A stretch of DNA of 16,145 bases from Candidatus Woesebacteria bacterium (GCA_026394855.1 JAPLZT010000048.1:1-16145); one strand, 5' to 3'. Positions 4,908 through 12,404 are shown, numbered from the stretch's first letter. Numbers and translations are program-made. Notes: a model not told the origin generated them from the sequence alone.

Positions 4908-5437
4908 AGTTCAACCTCCTCCCATTTATCTGCCTCTAATTTATATAAAGGTTGCTTCTGTTCTAAAAGTCTATCTAAGAATAAAACTCCGTTAAGATGA
5001 TCTATCTCATGAAGAACTATTTGGGCATTAAAGCTTTTAAATTCTTCCATCATTTCTTTTCCTTCTTCGTTTAAGTATTTAATTTTAATCGAATTCACTC
5101 TTTTTAATGGTCCGTAGTAGTTGGGGAGAGACAGACAACCTTCTAAAATCTCGCGACGAGATTTTGGTGATTGGTGATTGGTGATTGGTGATTGGTGAGT
5201 TTCTATGATTTCCGGATTTATGATAACCTTATTTAATTCTTTATAATTAGCTACAAAAATTCTTAAGTTCTTGCCTATTTGGGGTGCAGCAAGACCCACT
5301 CCTTCAGGATCTTTTTGAACGGCCAAAGTTTCTTTAAGGTCCTGAACAAGTTTCAGGATCTTAGAATCAATCTTAACTACAGTTTTAGATATTTCCCTTA
5401 ACTTTGGGTCTCCCGAGCGTAAAATTTTGCGAATCAT
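4904..5437 (-). CDS. def: Peptide deformylase
   Basis: Removes the N-formyl group from nascent proteins; a metalloenzyme. At 177 residues it has the three signature motifs: GVGLAAPQIG (46-55), EGCLSLP (99-105, metal-binding Cys) and HEIDHLNG (143-150, HExxH). It lies 4 nt after the stop of the O-antigen-ligase gene, and its stop overlaps the fmt start, forming a three-gene operon. Def and Fmt act at opposite ends of the formyl-methionine cycle, so the pairing is classical. Residues about 79-93 (ETHQSPITNHQSPKS) are not typical of the family; they come from a 7-nt tandem array inserted in the loop just before EGCLSLP, next to a perfect 9-bp foldback. Confidence 0.96.
   Translation of the reverse strand: MIRKILRSGDPKLREISKTVVKIDSKILKLVQDLKETLAVQKDPEGVGLAAPQIGKNLRIFVANYKELNKVIINPEIIETHQSPITNHQSPKSRREILEGCLSLPNYYGPLKRVNSIKIKYLNEEGKEMMEEFKSFNAQIVLHEIDHLNGVLFLDRLLEQKQPLYKLEADKWEEVEL
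4915..4920 (-). promoter_or_regulatory. Shine-Dalgarno AGGAGG deciding the fmt TTG start
   Basis: Perfect AGGAGG, 7 nt before the TTG at 4907 and inside the end of def. It supports the TTG as the real start and shows that this organism uses Shine-Dalgarno sites for internal operon genes even though many first genes appear leaderless. Confidence 0.7.
5145..5165. repeat. 9-bp perfect inverted repeat beside def array
   Basis: AAAATCTCG, loop CGA, CGAGATTTT, all inside the def coding sequence (encoding KSRREIL on the minus strand). The array-side arm ends 1 nt from the heptanucleotide array. The outer arm encodes the residues just before the conserved EGCLSLP motif. Confidence 0.85.
5167..5201. 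repeat. Heptanucleotide tandem array in def
   Basis: Four perfect copies of GTGATTG plus a degenerate GTGAGTT, inside def. Because 7 is not a multiple of 3, three units read as a repeating 7-residue peptide on the minus strand (compare THQSPIT and NHQSPKS). Confidence 0.92.
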
Positions 5438-5441
5438 TGAT

Positions 5442-7325
5442 CTATTGTATCTTCTTTAGAAGGTTTTGTGAATTTGTATCCTTAGGATCAATTTTTTCTA
5501 GGATATAGTTTAGTTGATCTTTAGCTTCGTTGGTGTTCCCTTTATCAATTAAAATAAGTGCGTATAAGTACCTTGCGTCTTTATAATTGGATTTTATTTC
5601 AATCGTTTTATCTAAAAGTTTTATTGATTCATCCGCTTCTCCGGTTCGCATATAAATTAGTGCCAGATTATATAGAAGCTTTGCATCTGTCGGGGCTTTT
5701 ACGATTGCTTTAAGAAGTGTATCTTTGGCAGACCCCAAATATTTAGGGTCGGAAATTGCAAGCTTGAGATAAATTCCCGCCTGACTTCTCAAAAGATTAA
5801 CATTTGCCGGAGAGAGGTTTATTGCTTTGTTGGATTCGGAAATAGAGAGATTAACTTCGGCTAATTTGTTATGGAAAATTGCTTCTTTGGGGGAAAGTAT
5901 AATAGCTTTTTGTAAACTGGAGACGTCGCCTTTGGCAAAAAGAGTATCAGCGTACCAGTAGCGGAGGATAGTACTTAGTACATAGAGCATAGTACATAGA
6001 GTGATAAGGAAAAATAATTTTTGCGAATTTGAAGTTTTTTGTTTGCTAGGTACTTTGTACTGTGTACTTTGTACTCCCAGAGTGATCGCAATTGCAGGGA
6101 AAAGGAAAAACTGCAGCTGGGTAGAAACGGTTGAAAAACCAAAGAAGTTAGAAATTAAAAGTCCAGTAAAACCAGAGGCCAAAGAAATGGAGAAAATATC
6201 GGGTTTTCTAAGAAAAACAAAAAATATTACTCCAATTAAACAAAGGTAACTTAAGATGCCGAAAGTTCCTGTGGTTGCCGCTAAATTTAAGTATTCATTG
6301 TGTGCTTTGTTATAGAGAAAATCCCACTCCGAAACCAAATTGTGTTCAACCGGTCTGAACTTATAATATGAAAAAGCAAAGGTTTCTACACCGGATCCTG
6401 TGATTGGGTAGTGGAGCCAGATTTGAGCGGCTCCCTTCCAAACAATTTTTCTTATAGTTCCTGATTCTGTGCCTCCCACTTCCAAAGCGGGACCTGTTGG
6501 GGTAGTAACTGGTAAACGGTAAACGGTGAACGGTGAACTGACAGTAAAAAAAAGAATTATGAATAATGAGTTAAGAATTATGGTTTGAACAAGAAATTGT
6601 TTTTTGTTTTTTATTAAAACCCAACCCCAAAAGATTAAGTCCGCAAAGATAAATCCTAAAAGTGCGGAACGTGATTTTGTAAAAAGAAGAGTTGTAAAAA
6701 GCAGTAAGCTTAGAAGATATAAAAGCATCCGTTTAATTTTTTTAGAATCTAAAATTTGATATAACGTGAGGGGAATTATGGCAACTATCCATGTAGCCAA
6801 CCAATTTGGTTGACCAAGGGTTGAAAAAACTCTGTTCTGAACATCCTGCACCCAGCAGGATGTCCATCCCTGACCCATTAATTTGCAAGTTGCGTTTATG
6901 CCGAAATGTTCAAGGAAAGCGATAACACAAACCAGAACGGAAGCGTATAGCGTATAGCGTATAGCGTATAGCGTTTTTTTACGATCCATATTGGAAACAA
7001 ACGCCCAGTAGAGAAGTAAGTAGCAAATCGTAGAAAGTAAACCTCCATTGAAACGGGAATAATATCCTAATAGTGAAGTTCTGTAGTCTATCGAAAATAT
7101 AGTTGAAAGAATTTGGGACCCAAGAAATATAAGTAGCGGAATATCTAATAATGTGCGACGGAAGATAATTTTCTTTTCCAAGATAATTCTGGTTGCCCAA
7201 GTTGCGGCAATCAGACATGTCAAAATGTAAACAAAAATCATCTTGTTAAACTCAAATAGTTCCGATGTGTAAGGCCAAAGAACAAGTGGCGTAAAGAAAA
7301 AAAGAATGTAGAATAATGTCTGCAT
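5442..7325 (-). CDS. O-antigen ligase-like membrane protein with TPRs
   Basis: About 627 residues. The first ~440 are mostly hydrophobic segments, implying 10 or more membrane spans. A large loop contains GSGVETFAFSYYKFRP and, after it, NKAHNEYLNLAATTGTFGIL, the Wzy_C/WaaL (O-antigen ligase/polymerase) signature. The last ~160 residues form TPR-like helices (NLALIYMRTGEADESIKLLDKTIEI; ARYLYALILIDKGNTNEAKDQL). Such proteins transfer or polymerise glycans outside the membrane; the acceptor here is unknown. I choose the ATG at 7325, 9 nt after TATAAT (7340-7335); an in-frame GTG at 7343 lies upstream of that -10. Four 7-nt tandem arrays interrupt the gene, encoding for example LYAIRYTLYA in a loop or span and TVSSPFTVYRLPV in the outer loop. 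First gene of the operon with def and fmt. Confidence 0.87.
   Translation of the reverse strand: MQTLFYILFFFTPLVLWPYTSELFEFNKMIFVYILTCLIAATWATRIILEKKIIFRRTLLDIPLLIFLGSQILSTIFSIDYRTSLLGYYSRFNGGLLSTICYLLLYWAFVSNMDRKKTLYAIRYTLYASVLVCVIAFLEHFGINATCKLMGQGWTSCWVQDVQNRVFSTLGQPNWLATWIVAIIPLTLYQILDSKKIKRMLLYLLSLLLFTTLLFTKSRSALLGFIFADLIFWGWVLIKNKKQFLVQTIILNSLFIILFFTVSSPFTVYRLPVTTPTGPALEVGGTESGTIRKIVWKGAAQIWLHYPITGSGVETFAFSYYKFRPVEHNLVSEWDFLYNKAHNEYLNLAATTGTFGILSYLCLIGVIFFVFLRKPDIFSISLASGFTGLLISNFFGFSTVSTQLQFFLFPAIAITLGVQSTQYKVPSKQKTSNSQKLFFLITLCTMLYVLSTILRYWYADTLFAKGDVSSLQKAIILSPKEAIFHNKLAEVNLSISESNKAINLSPANVNLLRSQAGIYLKLAISDPKYLGSAKDTLLKAIVKAPTDAKLLYNLALIYMRTGEADESIKLLDKTIEIKSNYKDARYLYALILIDKGNTNEAKDQLNYILEKIDPKDTNSQNLLKKIQ
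5970..6004. repeat. Heptanucleotide tandem array, ligase gene (1)
   Basis: Units AGTACTT, AGTACAT, AGAGCAT, AGTACAT, AGAGTGA. It lies in a predicted membrane segment (ITLCTMLYVLSTIL on the minus strand). Its consensus AGTACNN is the reverse complement of the array at 6050-6077. Confidence 0.75.
6050..6077. repeat. Heptanucleotide tandem array, ligase gene (2)
   Basis: Units GTACTTT, GTACTGT, GTACTTT, GTACTCC; the minus strand encodes GVQSTQYKVPSK. Read on the other strand, the units are AGTACAA, AGTACAC and AGTACAA, so this is an inverted partner of the array 45 bp away. Confidence 0.78.
6474..6492. repeat. 8-bp inverted repeat near ligase array (3)
   Basis: TCCCACTT, loop CCA, AAGCGGGA; fully paired on the minus strand if one G-U is allowed. 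It precedes the heptanucleotide array at 6507 by 14 nt, the same order as the foldbacks in def and topA. Confidence 0.55.
6507..6541. repeat. Heptanucleotide tandem array, ligase gene (3)
   Basis: Units AACTGGT, AAACGGT, AAACGGT, GAACGGT, GAACTGA. On the minus strand it encodes TVSSPFTVYRLPV in the extracytoplasmic part preceding the conserved Wzy_C region. Confidence 0.85.
6942..6976. repeat. Heptanucleotide tandem array, ligase gene (4)
   Basis: Four perfect copies of AGCGTAT and a fifth, AGCGTTT. The minus strand encodes the repeating peptide TLYAIRYTLYA near a predicted membrane segment. Confidence 0.92.
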
Positions 7326-7330
7326 TAATT

Positions 7331-7340
7331 TGATATTATA
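7331..7340. promoter_or_regulatory. Shared divergent -10 for ligase operon and mreB
   Basis: Plus strand: TG (7331-7332), one base, TATTAT (7334-7339), an extended -10, followed by 6 nt and the mreB ATG. Minus strand: TATAAT (7340-7335), then 9 nt to the ligase ATG at 7325. One 7-bp stretch serves as -10 in both directions, so initiation on one strand should exclude the other. Confidence 0.6.
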
Positions 7341-7345
7341 CACGT

Positions 7346-8398
7346 ATGAGATTTTACCCCCTAAATAGAATTCTTGGATTTTTTTCCCATGATATAGGTA
7401 TTGATCTTGGAACCGCCAATACTTTAGTTTATGTTAAAGGAAAAGGAATTGTAATTAGAGAGCCATCGGTTGTCGCCAGAAATAAAAAAACTAAGGAAGT
7501 TTTGGCAATAGGATCCTCAGCCAGAAAAATGTTGGGAAGAGCTCCGGCAACAATTGAAGTTATAAGGCCATTAAAAGATGGAGTTATTTCGGATTTTGAT
7601 GCAACCGCCTCAATGCTTTCATACTATATAAAAAAAATACATGAGTCGACAGGCGCAATTCCTAAAATTCCCAGGCCAAAAGTTATTATCGGAATTCCTT
7701 CGGGAGTTACCGAAGTTGAAAGAAGAGCCGTATCGGATGCGGTTTTAGACGCCGGAGCAAGAGAGGTGCATCTTATTGAAGAACCAATGGCTGCTGCAAT
7801 CGGGGCCGGTCTTCCCGTAGAGTCCCCAGCCGGAACTTTTATTGTTGATATTGGAGGGGGAACTAGCGAGATTGCAATTATTTCATATGGGGGAATTGTA
7901 TTAGGAAAATCAATTAGGGTCGCAGGTGATGAAATGGATGAAGCAATAATTTCATACGTCAGACTTAAATACTCGCTTCTTTTGGGTCAGCCCACGGCGG
8001 AAGAAGTAAAAATTGGAATTGGGATGACAGAAGGCGGAAAAGAAAAAGTTGCGGTTATAAGGGGAAGGGATTTAGAAACAGGACTTCCTAAATCCATAAA
8101 ACTTACAAGCAGTGAAATAAAAGAGGCTCTTTCTCCCATAATTCAGGAAATAATTGGAAATATTGCGGATTGCCTCGAAGAAACTCCGCCCGAACTTGTA
8201 TCGGATATTATGGAAAAAGGAGTTTATTTGGCAGGAGGCGGGGCACTTTTCCCGGGAATTGATAAGATGGTTTCCGACGCAACAAAAATGCCCGTCTATA
8301 TTGCCGAAGATCCATTAACCTGCGTTGTCAGGGGTTGTGGAATTTGTTTAGACAATCCCGGCCTTCTTAAAAAAATAAGAGTTTCAAGAGGGTTGTAA
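7346..8398 (+). CDS. mreB: Rod-shape determining protein MreB
   Basis: A 350-residue bacterial actin that forms membrane-attached filaments guiding elongation-phase wall synthesis. It has the actin ATPase motifs in order: phosphate-1 IGIDLGTANTLVYV (about 18-31), the connect and phosphate-2 region with IVDIGGGTSEIAI (about 167-179), LIEEPMAAAIGAG (about 142-154) and the adenosine motif VYLAGGGALFPGI (about 293-305). Length matches the family. The N-terminal MRFYPLNRILGFF is amphipathic and could bind the membrane. The mRNA is probably leaderless: an extended -10 ends 6 nt before the ATG. It is first in a run with PBP2, dprA and topA; mreC and mreD, its usual neighbours, are absent here. Confidence 0.97.
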   Translation: MRFYPLNRILGFFSHDIGIDLGTANTLVYVKGKGIVIREPSVVARNKKTKEVLAIGSSARKMLGRAPATIEVIRPLKDGVISDFDATASMLSYYIKKIHESTGAIPKIPRPKVIIGIPSGVTEVERRAVSDAVLDAGAREVHLIEEPMAAAIGAGLPVESPAGTFIVDIGGGTSEIAIISYGGIVLGKSIRVAGDEMDEAIISYVRLKYSLLLGQPTAEEVKIGIGMTEGGKEKVAVIRGRDLETGLPKSIKLTSSEIKEALSPIIQEIIGNIADCLEETPPELVSDIMEKGVYLAGGGALFPGIDKMVSDATKMPVYIAEDPLTCVVRGCGICLDNPGLLKKIRVSRGL

Positions 8399-8428
8399 GT
8401 TGGCTTCAGAGAAAGTAGTATTGGTGTG

Positions 8429-9925
8429 ATGGAATTAACTTCACCCAAAACTCAATCTTGGCTTTCATGGTTTTTAAGAGGAGTGTTGGTTTTATTTTTT
8501 CTTTTTTTAGTTTCCCGGCTTTTTGAACTCCAGATAATAAAAGGAAAGTACTACAGGGAATTATCGGATGGCAATAGAATTAAGAGAACTAAAATCCCAG
8601 CGCCTCGGGGGAAAATTTTAGCAAGAGGTGGAGAAACGTTGATAGGAAGTCATGAAGATGCGAAAAGAAATTATATTCTTGGGCCTATCTTTGCCCATGC
8701 CGGAGGCTACTTGGGGGAAGCCAATGAAGGCGAAATTGGAAAAATTGATCCAAAGTGTCCCGAGAAAGGTCCAAAAGTGTTGGGTGATTTTATTGGCCGG
8801 AGCGGTCTTGAGGAAGAATATGATTGTGCACTTCGTGGAACAGACGGAGAGGAACTTGTTGAGGTTGATATAACCGGAAAATATGTAAGGACATTGGGGA
8901 AAATAGAACCTATTCCGGGGGAAGATATAAAAACCAATATTGATTTTGGTCTTCAGAAAAAAGTTGCAGAAGAAATGGTTGAGAAAAAAGGGGGGGTTAT
9001 TGCAACTGATTCAAAAGGGCAAGTGTTGGCTTTTTATTCGTCTCCATCATATGATCCGAATAATATTGTCAAAAGTTTAAAAGATCCTGCTTTACCTCTT
9101 TTTAATAGAGTAACAGGGGGGTTGTATCATCCGGGATCTGTTTTTAAACCAACCATTGCGGTTGCTGCACTAGAGGAAAAAAAGATAGATAAAAATTATA
9201 GATATTTGGATACCGGCATAATTAGGGTGAATGACTATTCATATACCAACTGGTACTTTACCCAATATGGAAGGATTGAGGGGGAAATTGGAATAGTCAG
9301 GGCAATAACGAGGTCCACTGACACTTTCTTTTATACAATCGGAGAGATATTGGGGATTGAAAATATGGTTGAATATGCGGACAAATTTGGATATTCCGAA
9401 AAAAGCGGGATAGATATTCCGGGAGAAATTGCGGGTTTAATTCCAACTCCCGAATGGAAAAGAAAAATTAAAAATGAAGCCTGGTTTTTGGGAAACACTT
9501 ACCACTTTGCAATCGGCCAAGGGGATGTTGCGGTAACTCCGGTTGAGGTAAACCGTGCAATTGAAATTATTGGTAATGGAGGACAAATCTGTCAGCCTAA
9601 AATTGTGGGAATTTCGAAATGTATAAACCTTAATTTTAAAAAAGAAACTCTGGATTTAGTAAGAGAGGGAATGGAGGGAGTTTGCAGCGCGGGGGGAACA
9701 GGGTATACGTTTTTTGATTGGGGTGGTCATATAGCGTGTAAAACCGGTACGGCGGAAACTAATGAAGACGACAAAACTCACGCGTGGTTTACATTATTTT
9801 ATCCGTCGGATTTTCCTGAAATTAATTTAACCGTACTGGTTGAAGGAGGGGGAGAAGGTTCTTCTATTGCCGGACCAATCGCCAGAAAGATTATGGACTA
9901 TTGGATTACAAGGGTAGGTATATGA
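8429..9925 (+). CDS. Penicillin-binding protein 2 (elongasome transpeptidase)
   Basis: Cross-links peptidoglycan stem peptides outside the membrane and works with RodA and MreB. One N-terminal membrane anchor (about residues 12-31) is followed by a shortened dimerisation domain (APRGKILARGGETL; GRSGLEEEYDCALRG is the family's G(R/L)SGLE motif) and the transpeptidase domain. Catalytic motifs, numbered from the GTG at 8426, are S238-V-F-K241, S297-T-D (S-x-D in place of S-x-N) and K439-T-G-T. At about 498 residues it is well below the usual 600-650, most of the loss being N-terminal. I prefer the ATG at 8429; GTG at 8426 is in frame. It lies 30 nt after mreB and overlaps dprA by ATGA. Confidence 0.93.
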   Translation: MELTSPKTQSWLSWFLRGVLVLFFLFLVSRLFELQIIKGKYYRELSDGNRIKRTKIPAPRGKILARGGETLIGSHEDAKRNYILGPIFAHAGGYLGEANEGEIGKIDPKCPEKGPKVLGDFIGRSGLEEEYDCALRGTDGEELVEVDITGKYVRTLGKIEPIPGEDIKTNIDFGLQKKVAEEMVEKKGGVIATDSKGQVLAFYSSPSYDPNNIVKSLKDPALPLFNRVTGGLYHPGSVFKPTIAVAALEEKKIDKNYRYLDTGIIRVNDYSYTNWYFTQYGRIEGEIGIVRAITRSTDTFFYTIGEILGIENMVEYADKFGYSEKSGIDIPGEIAGLIPTPEWKRKIKNEAWFLGNTYHFAIGQGDVAVTPVEVNRAIEIIGNGGQICQPKIVGISKCINLNFKKETLDLVREGMEGVCSAGGTGYTFFDWGGHIACKTGTAETNEDDKTHAWFTLFYPSDFPEINLTVLVEGGGEGSSIAGPIARKIMDYWITRVGI

Positions 9926-10479
9926 AACTTTATATAGAAGGAAAAATATTACAGTCTGACTGCAAGGCAATTGCGGTTGTTGGATCAAGAAATTTATCTC
10001 CCAGAGGAGAAGCCCTAACTAAGAAATTTGTAAAAAAATTTGTTAAAGAGGGATATACAATTATTTCGGGACTTGCAAGGGGAATTGATACGGTTGCACA
10101 TAAAACAGCACTGGCGATGGGAGGAAGAACAATTGCGGTTTTGGGAAGCGGCCTTGATATTATTTATCCTTTCGAAAATAAAGCACTTTCTGAAGAAATT
10201 GTTAAACATGGGGCGTTGGTTTCACCGTATTCTAATGGTACAAAACCACTTCCTAAAAACTTTTTGGCAAGAAATAGAATAATCGTGGAATTATCTTGCG
10301 CGGTTTTGGTCGTTGAAGGAAAAAGAAGGTCCGGAACATTATCAACTGCCTCTTGGGCGGCGAATTCCGGTATCGATGTTTTTGCGATTCCCGGATCGGA
10401 AGCGACTGACTGGTTGATAGAAGAGGGGGCAAATAGTGTAAAATCTCCAAAGGAGGTTATTGATAAATTATGGATCTAG
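9922..10479 (+). CDS. dprA: DNA-processing protein DprA, minimal form
   Basis: Binds single-stranded DNA entering the cell during natural transformation and loads RecA. This 185-residue version is only the Rossmann-like core: LYIEGKI at the start matches the (L/F)xxKGxL motif that normally follows a ~100-residue N-terminal domain. Then come VVGSRNLSPRG (about 20-30), SGLARGIDTVAH (about 50-61), GGRTIAVLGSGLDIIYP and RNRIIVELS. The N-terminal SAM and C-terminal winged-helix domains of larger DprA proteins are missing. The ATG overlaps the PBP2 stop (ATGA), and the end overlaps topA by 10 bp. A longer frame starting at 9901 lies within PBP2 and is less likely. CPR bacteria commonly keep competence genes, which fits nucleotide scavenging. 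Confidence 0.93.
   Translation: MKLYIEGKILQSDCKAIAVVGSRNLSPRGEALTKKFVKKFVKEGYTIISGLARGIDTVAHKTALAMGGRTIAVLGSGLDIIYPFENKALSEEIVKHGALVSPYSNGTKPLPKNFLARNRIIVELSCAVLVVEGKRRSGTLSTASWAANSGIDVFAIPGSEATDWLIEEGANSVKSPKEVIDKLWI
10451..10456 (+). promoter_or_regulatory. Shine-Dalgarno AGGAGG before topA
   Basis: Perfect AGGAGG inside the end of dprA, 13 nt before the topA ATG at 10470. The spacing is long for a Shine-Dalgarno site, but no closer in-frame start exists. Confidence 0.5.
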
Positions 10480-12404
10480 TTGTTGTTGAAAGTCCTACTA
10501 AAGCCAAAACACTTTCCAAATTTCTTGGGAAGGACTTTGAGGTTATGGCAACAATGGGGCATATTAAGGATTTACCTAAAAGTAAGTTAGGAGTTGATGT
10601 TGAAAACAACTTTAAACCCGATTATGTTCCGGTTGTTAAAAGAGAGAGTGTTATTTTAGAGTTGATTAGGCAAGCTAAGAAAGCAAAAAAGGTATTCCTT
10701 GCATCAGACCCTGACCGTGAGGGAGAGGCCATCGCGCAACACGTTTTTGAAGTGTTGCGCTCAAATGGCAAATCTCAAATGGCAAATGACAAATTTAAAC
10801 GCATTTCATTTCATGAGATAACCAAGGAGGCAGTGGAAGAGGCAATTGCTAATCCCAGAGACATCGATAAGAATCTCGTTGACGCCCAGACAGGAAGAAG
10901 GGTATTAGACAGACTTGTGGGCTATGAACTTTCCCCTCTTCTTTGGAAAAAGGTAAGACGGGGTCTTTCGGCAGGACGTGTTCAATCTGTAACAGTAAAA
11001 CTTATTGTTGAAAAGGAAAGAGAAATAGAAGCTTTTAAGACGGAGGAATATTGGGAAATTTATTGTGACATCAAAAGGAAAGTCGGTAAAAAAGAAAATT
11101 TCACAGTTCAACTGACTAAAGAGGAAGTAAAAAACAACAAACGTGCGGATGAAATCGTAGAAGAACTTAAAAAGTCCAACTACAAAGTTCTGGATGTTAA
11201 AAAGAGGGAAGTTGTTAAAAAGTCATACCCTCCTTTTACAACTTCAACCATGTCTCAGGCGGGAGCAAGACTTTTCGGCTGGTCTGCCAAAAGAACGATG
11301 AGAGCTGCCCAAAAATTATATGAAGAGGGTTTAATTACCTATCATAGGACTGATTCATTTAACATTTCACAAACCGCAATAGCTAAAGCAAGGGAGTTTA
11401 TCAAAAAAACCTATGGGGAAAAATACCTTCCCGAATCCCCCAAATATTATAAAACAACAAGTAAAGTTGCTCAGGAAGCCCATGAAGCAATTCGTCCTAC
11501 AAACTTGAATGAAAAAGTTGAAATAGCCTCCGATGAAAATAAACTTTATGACATTATCTTTAGAAGGTTTGTTGCCTGTCAAATGACGGCAAGCATTTAC
11601 GACGAAACGGTTATTGATGTATGCGCGGGAGAATATCTTTTAAGAGCTTCGGGGCAGATTATGAAGTTTGACGGCTGGCGTAAACTTTTCCCGAGAGACG
11701 AAAGTTCAATAGCCCTTCCTGATGTTAAAGTGGAAGAGGTACTTGATTTAATTAAAGTAAATCCAATTCAAAAGTTTACCGAACCTCCTCCAAGGTTTAA
11801 TGAAGCCTCTTTAATTAAGATGCTGGAAAAACTTGGAATTGGAAGGCCATCAACATATGCCCCGATTATTTCAACAATTCAAATCAGAAACTATGTGGAA
11901 AAAGATGAAGGAAAATTTACCCCGACACTTGTCGGGGTTGCCGTTAATGACTTTTTGGTAAAGAATTTTCCGGAGGAATTGGAATATCAATTTACGGCAG
12001 AGATGGAGGAGGACTTGGATAATATTGCAAATGGCGAGAAAAAATGGACGGATACGATAAAGAAGTTTTGGGGACCGTTTAGCAAGAAAGTTAAAGTTGT
12101 AACTAAAGAAGGAAAGAGGGTAAAGATTGAAACTGAGAAATTGGGAGTAAAATGTCCTGAGTGCAAAGAGGGAGAACTTGTTATCAGAATCGGAAGATTC
12201 GGCAAGTTTATCTCGTGTTCTAGGTTTCCCGACTGCAAACATACGGAAAAATATCTTGAAAAAACAGGAGCAAAATGTCCTGATTGCAAAGAAGGGGACG
12301 TTATTATTAAAAGGAGCGGAAGAGGAAGAAAGTTTTTTGGCTGTTCAAGATACCCGGATTGTAAATGGGCTTCATGGCGAAAACCTGAGTTGAAAAAACT
12401 TTAA
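10470..12404 (+). CDS. topA: DNA topoisomerase I (type IA)
   Basis: Relaxes negatively supercoiled DNA by single-strand cleavage and passage. 644 residues: the Toprim domain starts with VVVESPTKAKTL (E7) and has SDPDREGEAIA (79-89); GLSAGRVQSVTVKLIV (165-180) lies in the type IA core; the catalytic tyrosine is Y291 in LITYHRTDS. The C-terminus has two zinc ribbons, CPEC...CSRFPDC (about 562-590) and CPDC...CSRYPDC (about 603-632), fewer than in many TopA proteins. Residues about 98-109 (SNGKSQMANDKF), between the Toprim metal motif and RISFHEITKEA, are encoded by a 7-nt tandem array next to a 9-bp foldback. The reading frame is intact. It is convergent with dCMP deaminase, with a 4-bp overlap. 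Confidence 0.97.
   Translation: MDLVVVESPTKAKTLSKFLGKDFEVMATMGHIKDLPKSKLGVDVENNFKPDYVPVVKRESVILELIRQAKKAKKVFLASDPDREGEAIAQHVFEVLRSNGKSQMANDKFKRISFHEITKEAVEEAIANPRDIDKNLVDAQTGRRVLDRLVGYELSPLLWKKVRRGLSAGRVQSVTVKLIVEKEREIEAFKTEEYWEIYCDIKRKVGKKENFTVQLTKEEVKNNKRADEIVEELKKSNYKVLDVKKREVVKKSYPPFTTSTMSQAGARLFGWSAKRTMRAAQKLYEEGLITYHRTDSFNISQTAIAKAREFIKKTYGEKYLPESPKYYKTTSKVAQEAHEAIRPTNLNEKVEIASDENKLYDIIFRRFVACQMTASIYDETVIDVCAGEYLLRASGQIMKFDGWRKLFPRDESSIALPDVKVEEVLDLIKVNPIQKFTEPPPRFNEASLIKMLEKLGIGRPSTYAPIISTIQIRNYVEKDEGKFTPTLVGVAVNDFLVKNFPEELEYQFTAEMEEDLDNIANGEKKWTDTIKKFWGPFSKKVKVVTKEGKRVKIETEKLGVKCPECKEGELVIRIGRFGKFISCSRFPDCKHTEKYLEKTGAKCPDCKEGDVIIKRSGRGRKFFGCSRYPDCKWASWRKPELKKL
10734..10760. repeat. 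9-bp perfect inverted repeat beside topA array
   Basis: GCGCAACAC, 9-nt loop, GTGTTGCGC inside topA. The first arm encodes conserved Toprim residues. The second ends 1 nt before the heptanucleotide array, as in def. Confidence 0.85.
10762..10796. repeat. Heptanucleotide tandem array in topA
   Basis: Five units: CAAATGG, CAAATCT, CAAATGG, CAAATGA, CAAATTT. It lies in a surface-loop position between two conserved Toprim segments, and the frame is preserved. Confidence 0.85.

Noticed and set aside
6841..6863. 9-bp perfect inverted repeat ACATCCTGC/GCAGGATGT in the ligase gene as a fourth array-associated foldback
   Set aside because: It is about 78 nt from the nearest heptanucleotide array, unlike the 1-nt spacing in def and topA, so I do not count it as part of the pattern.
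7326..7343. GTG start at 7343 for the O-antigen ligase gene
   Set aside because: It lies upstream of the TATAAT that should drive the gene; the ATG at 7325 fits the promoter and starts directly at the first membrane segment.
9314..9322. Loss of the S-x-N motif in PBP2 (reads S-T-D)
   Set aside because: S-x-D at this position is, to my knowledge, common in PBP2 proteins, and the S-x-x-K and K-T-G-T motifs are intact.
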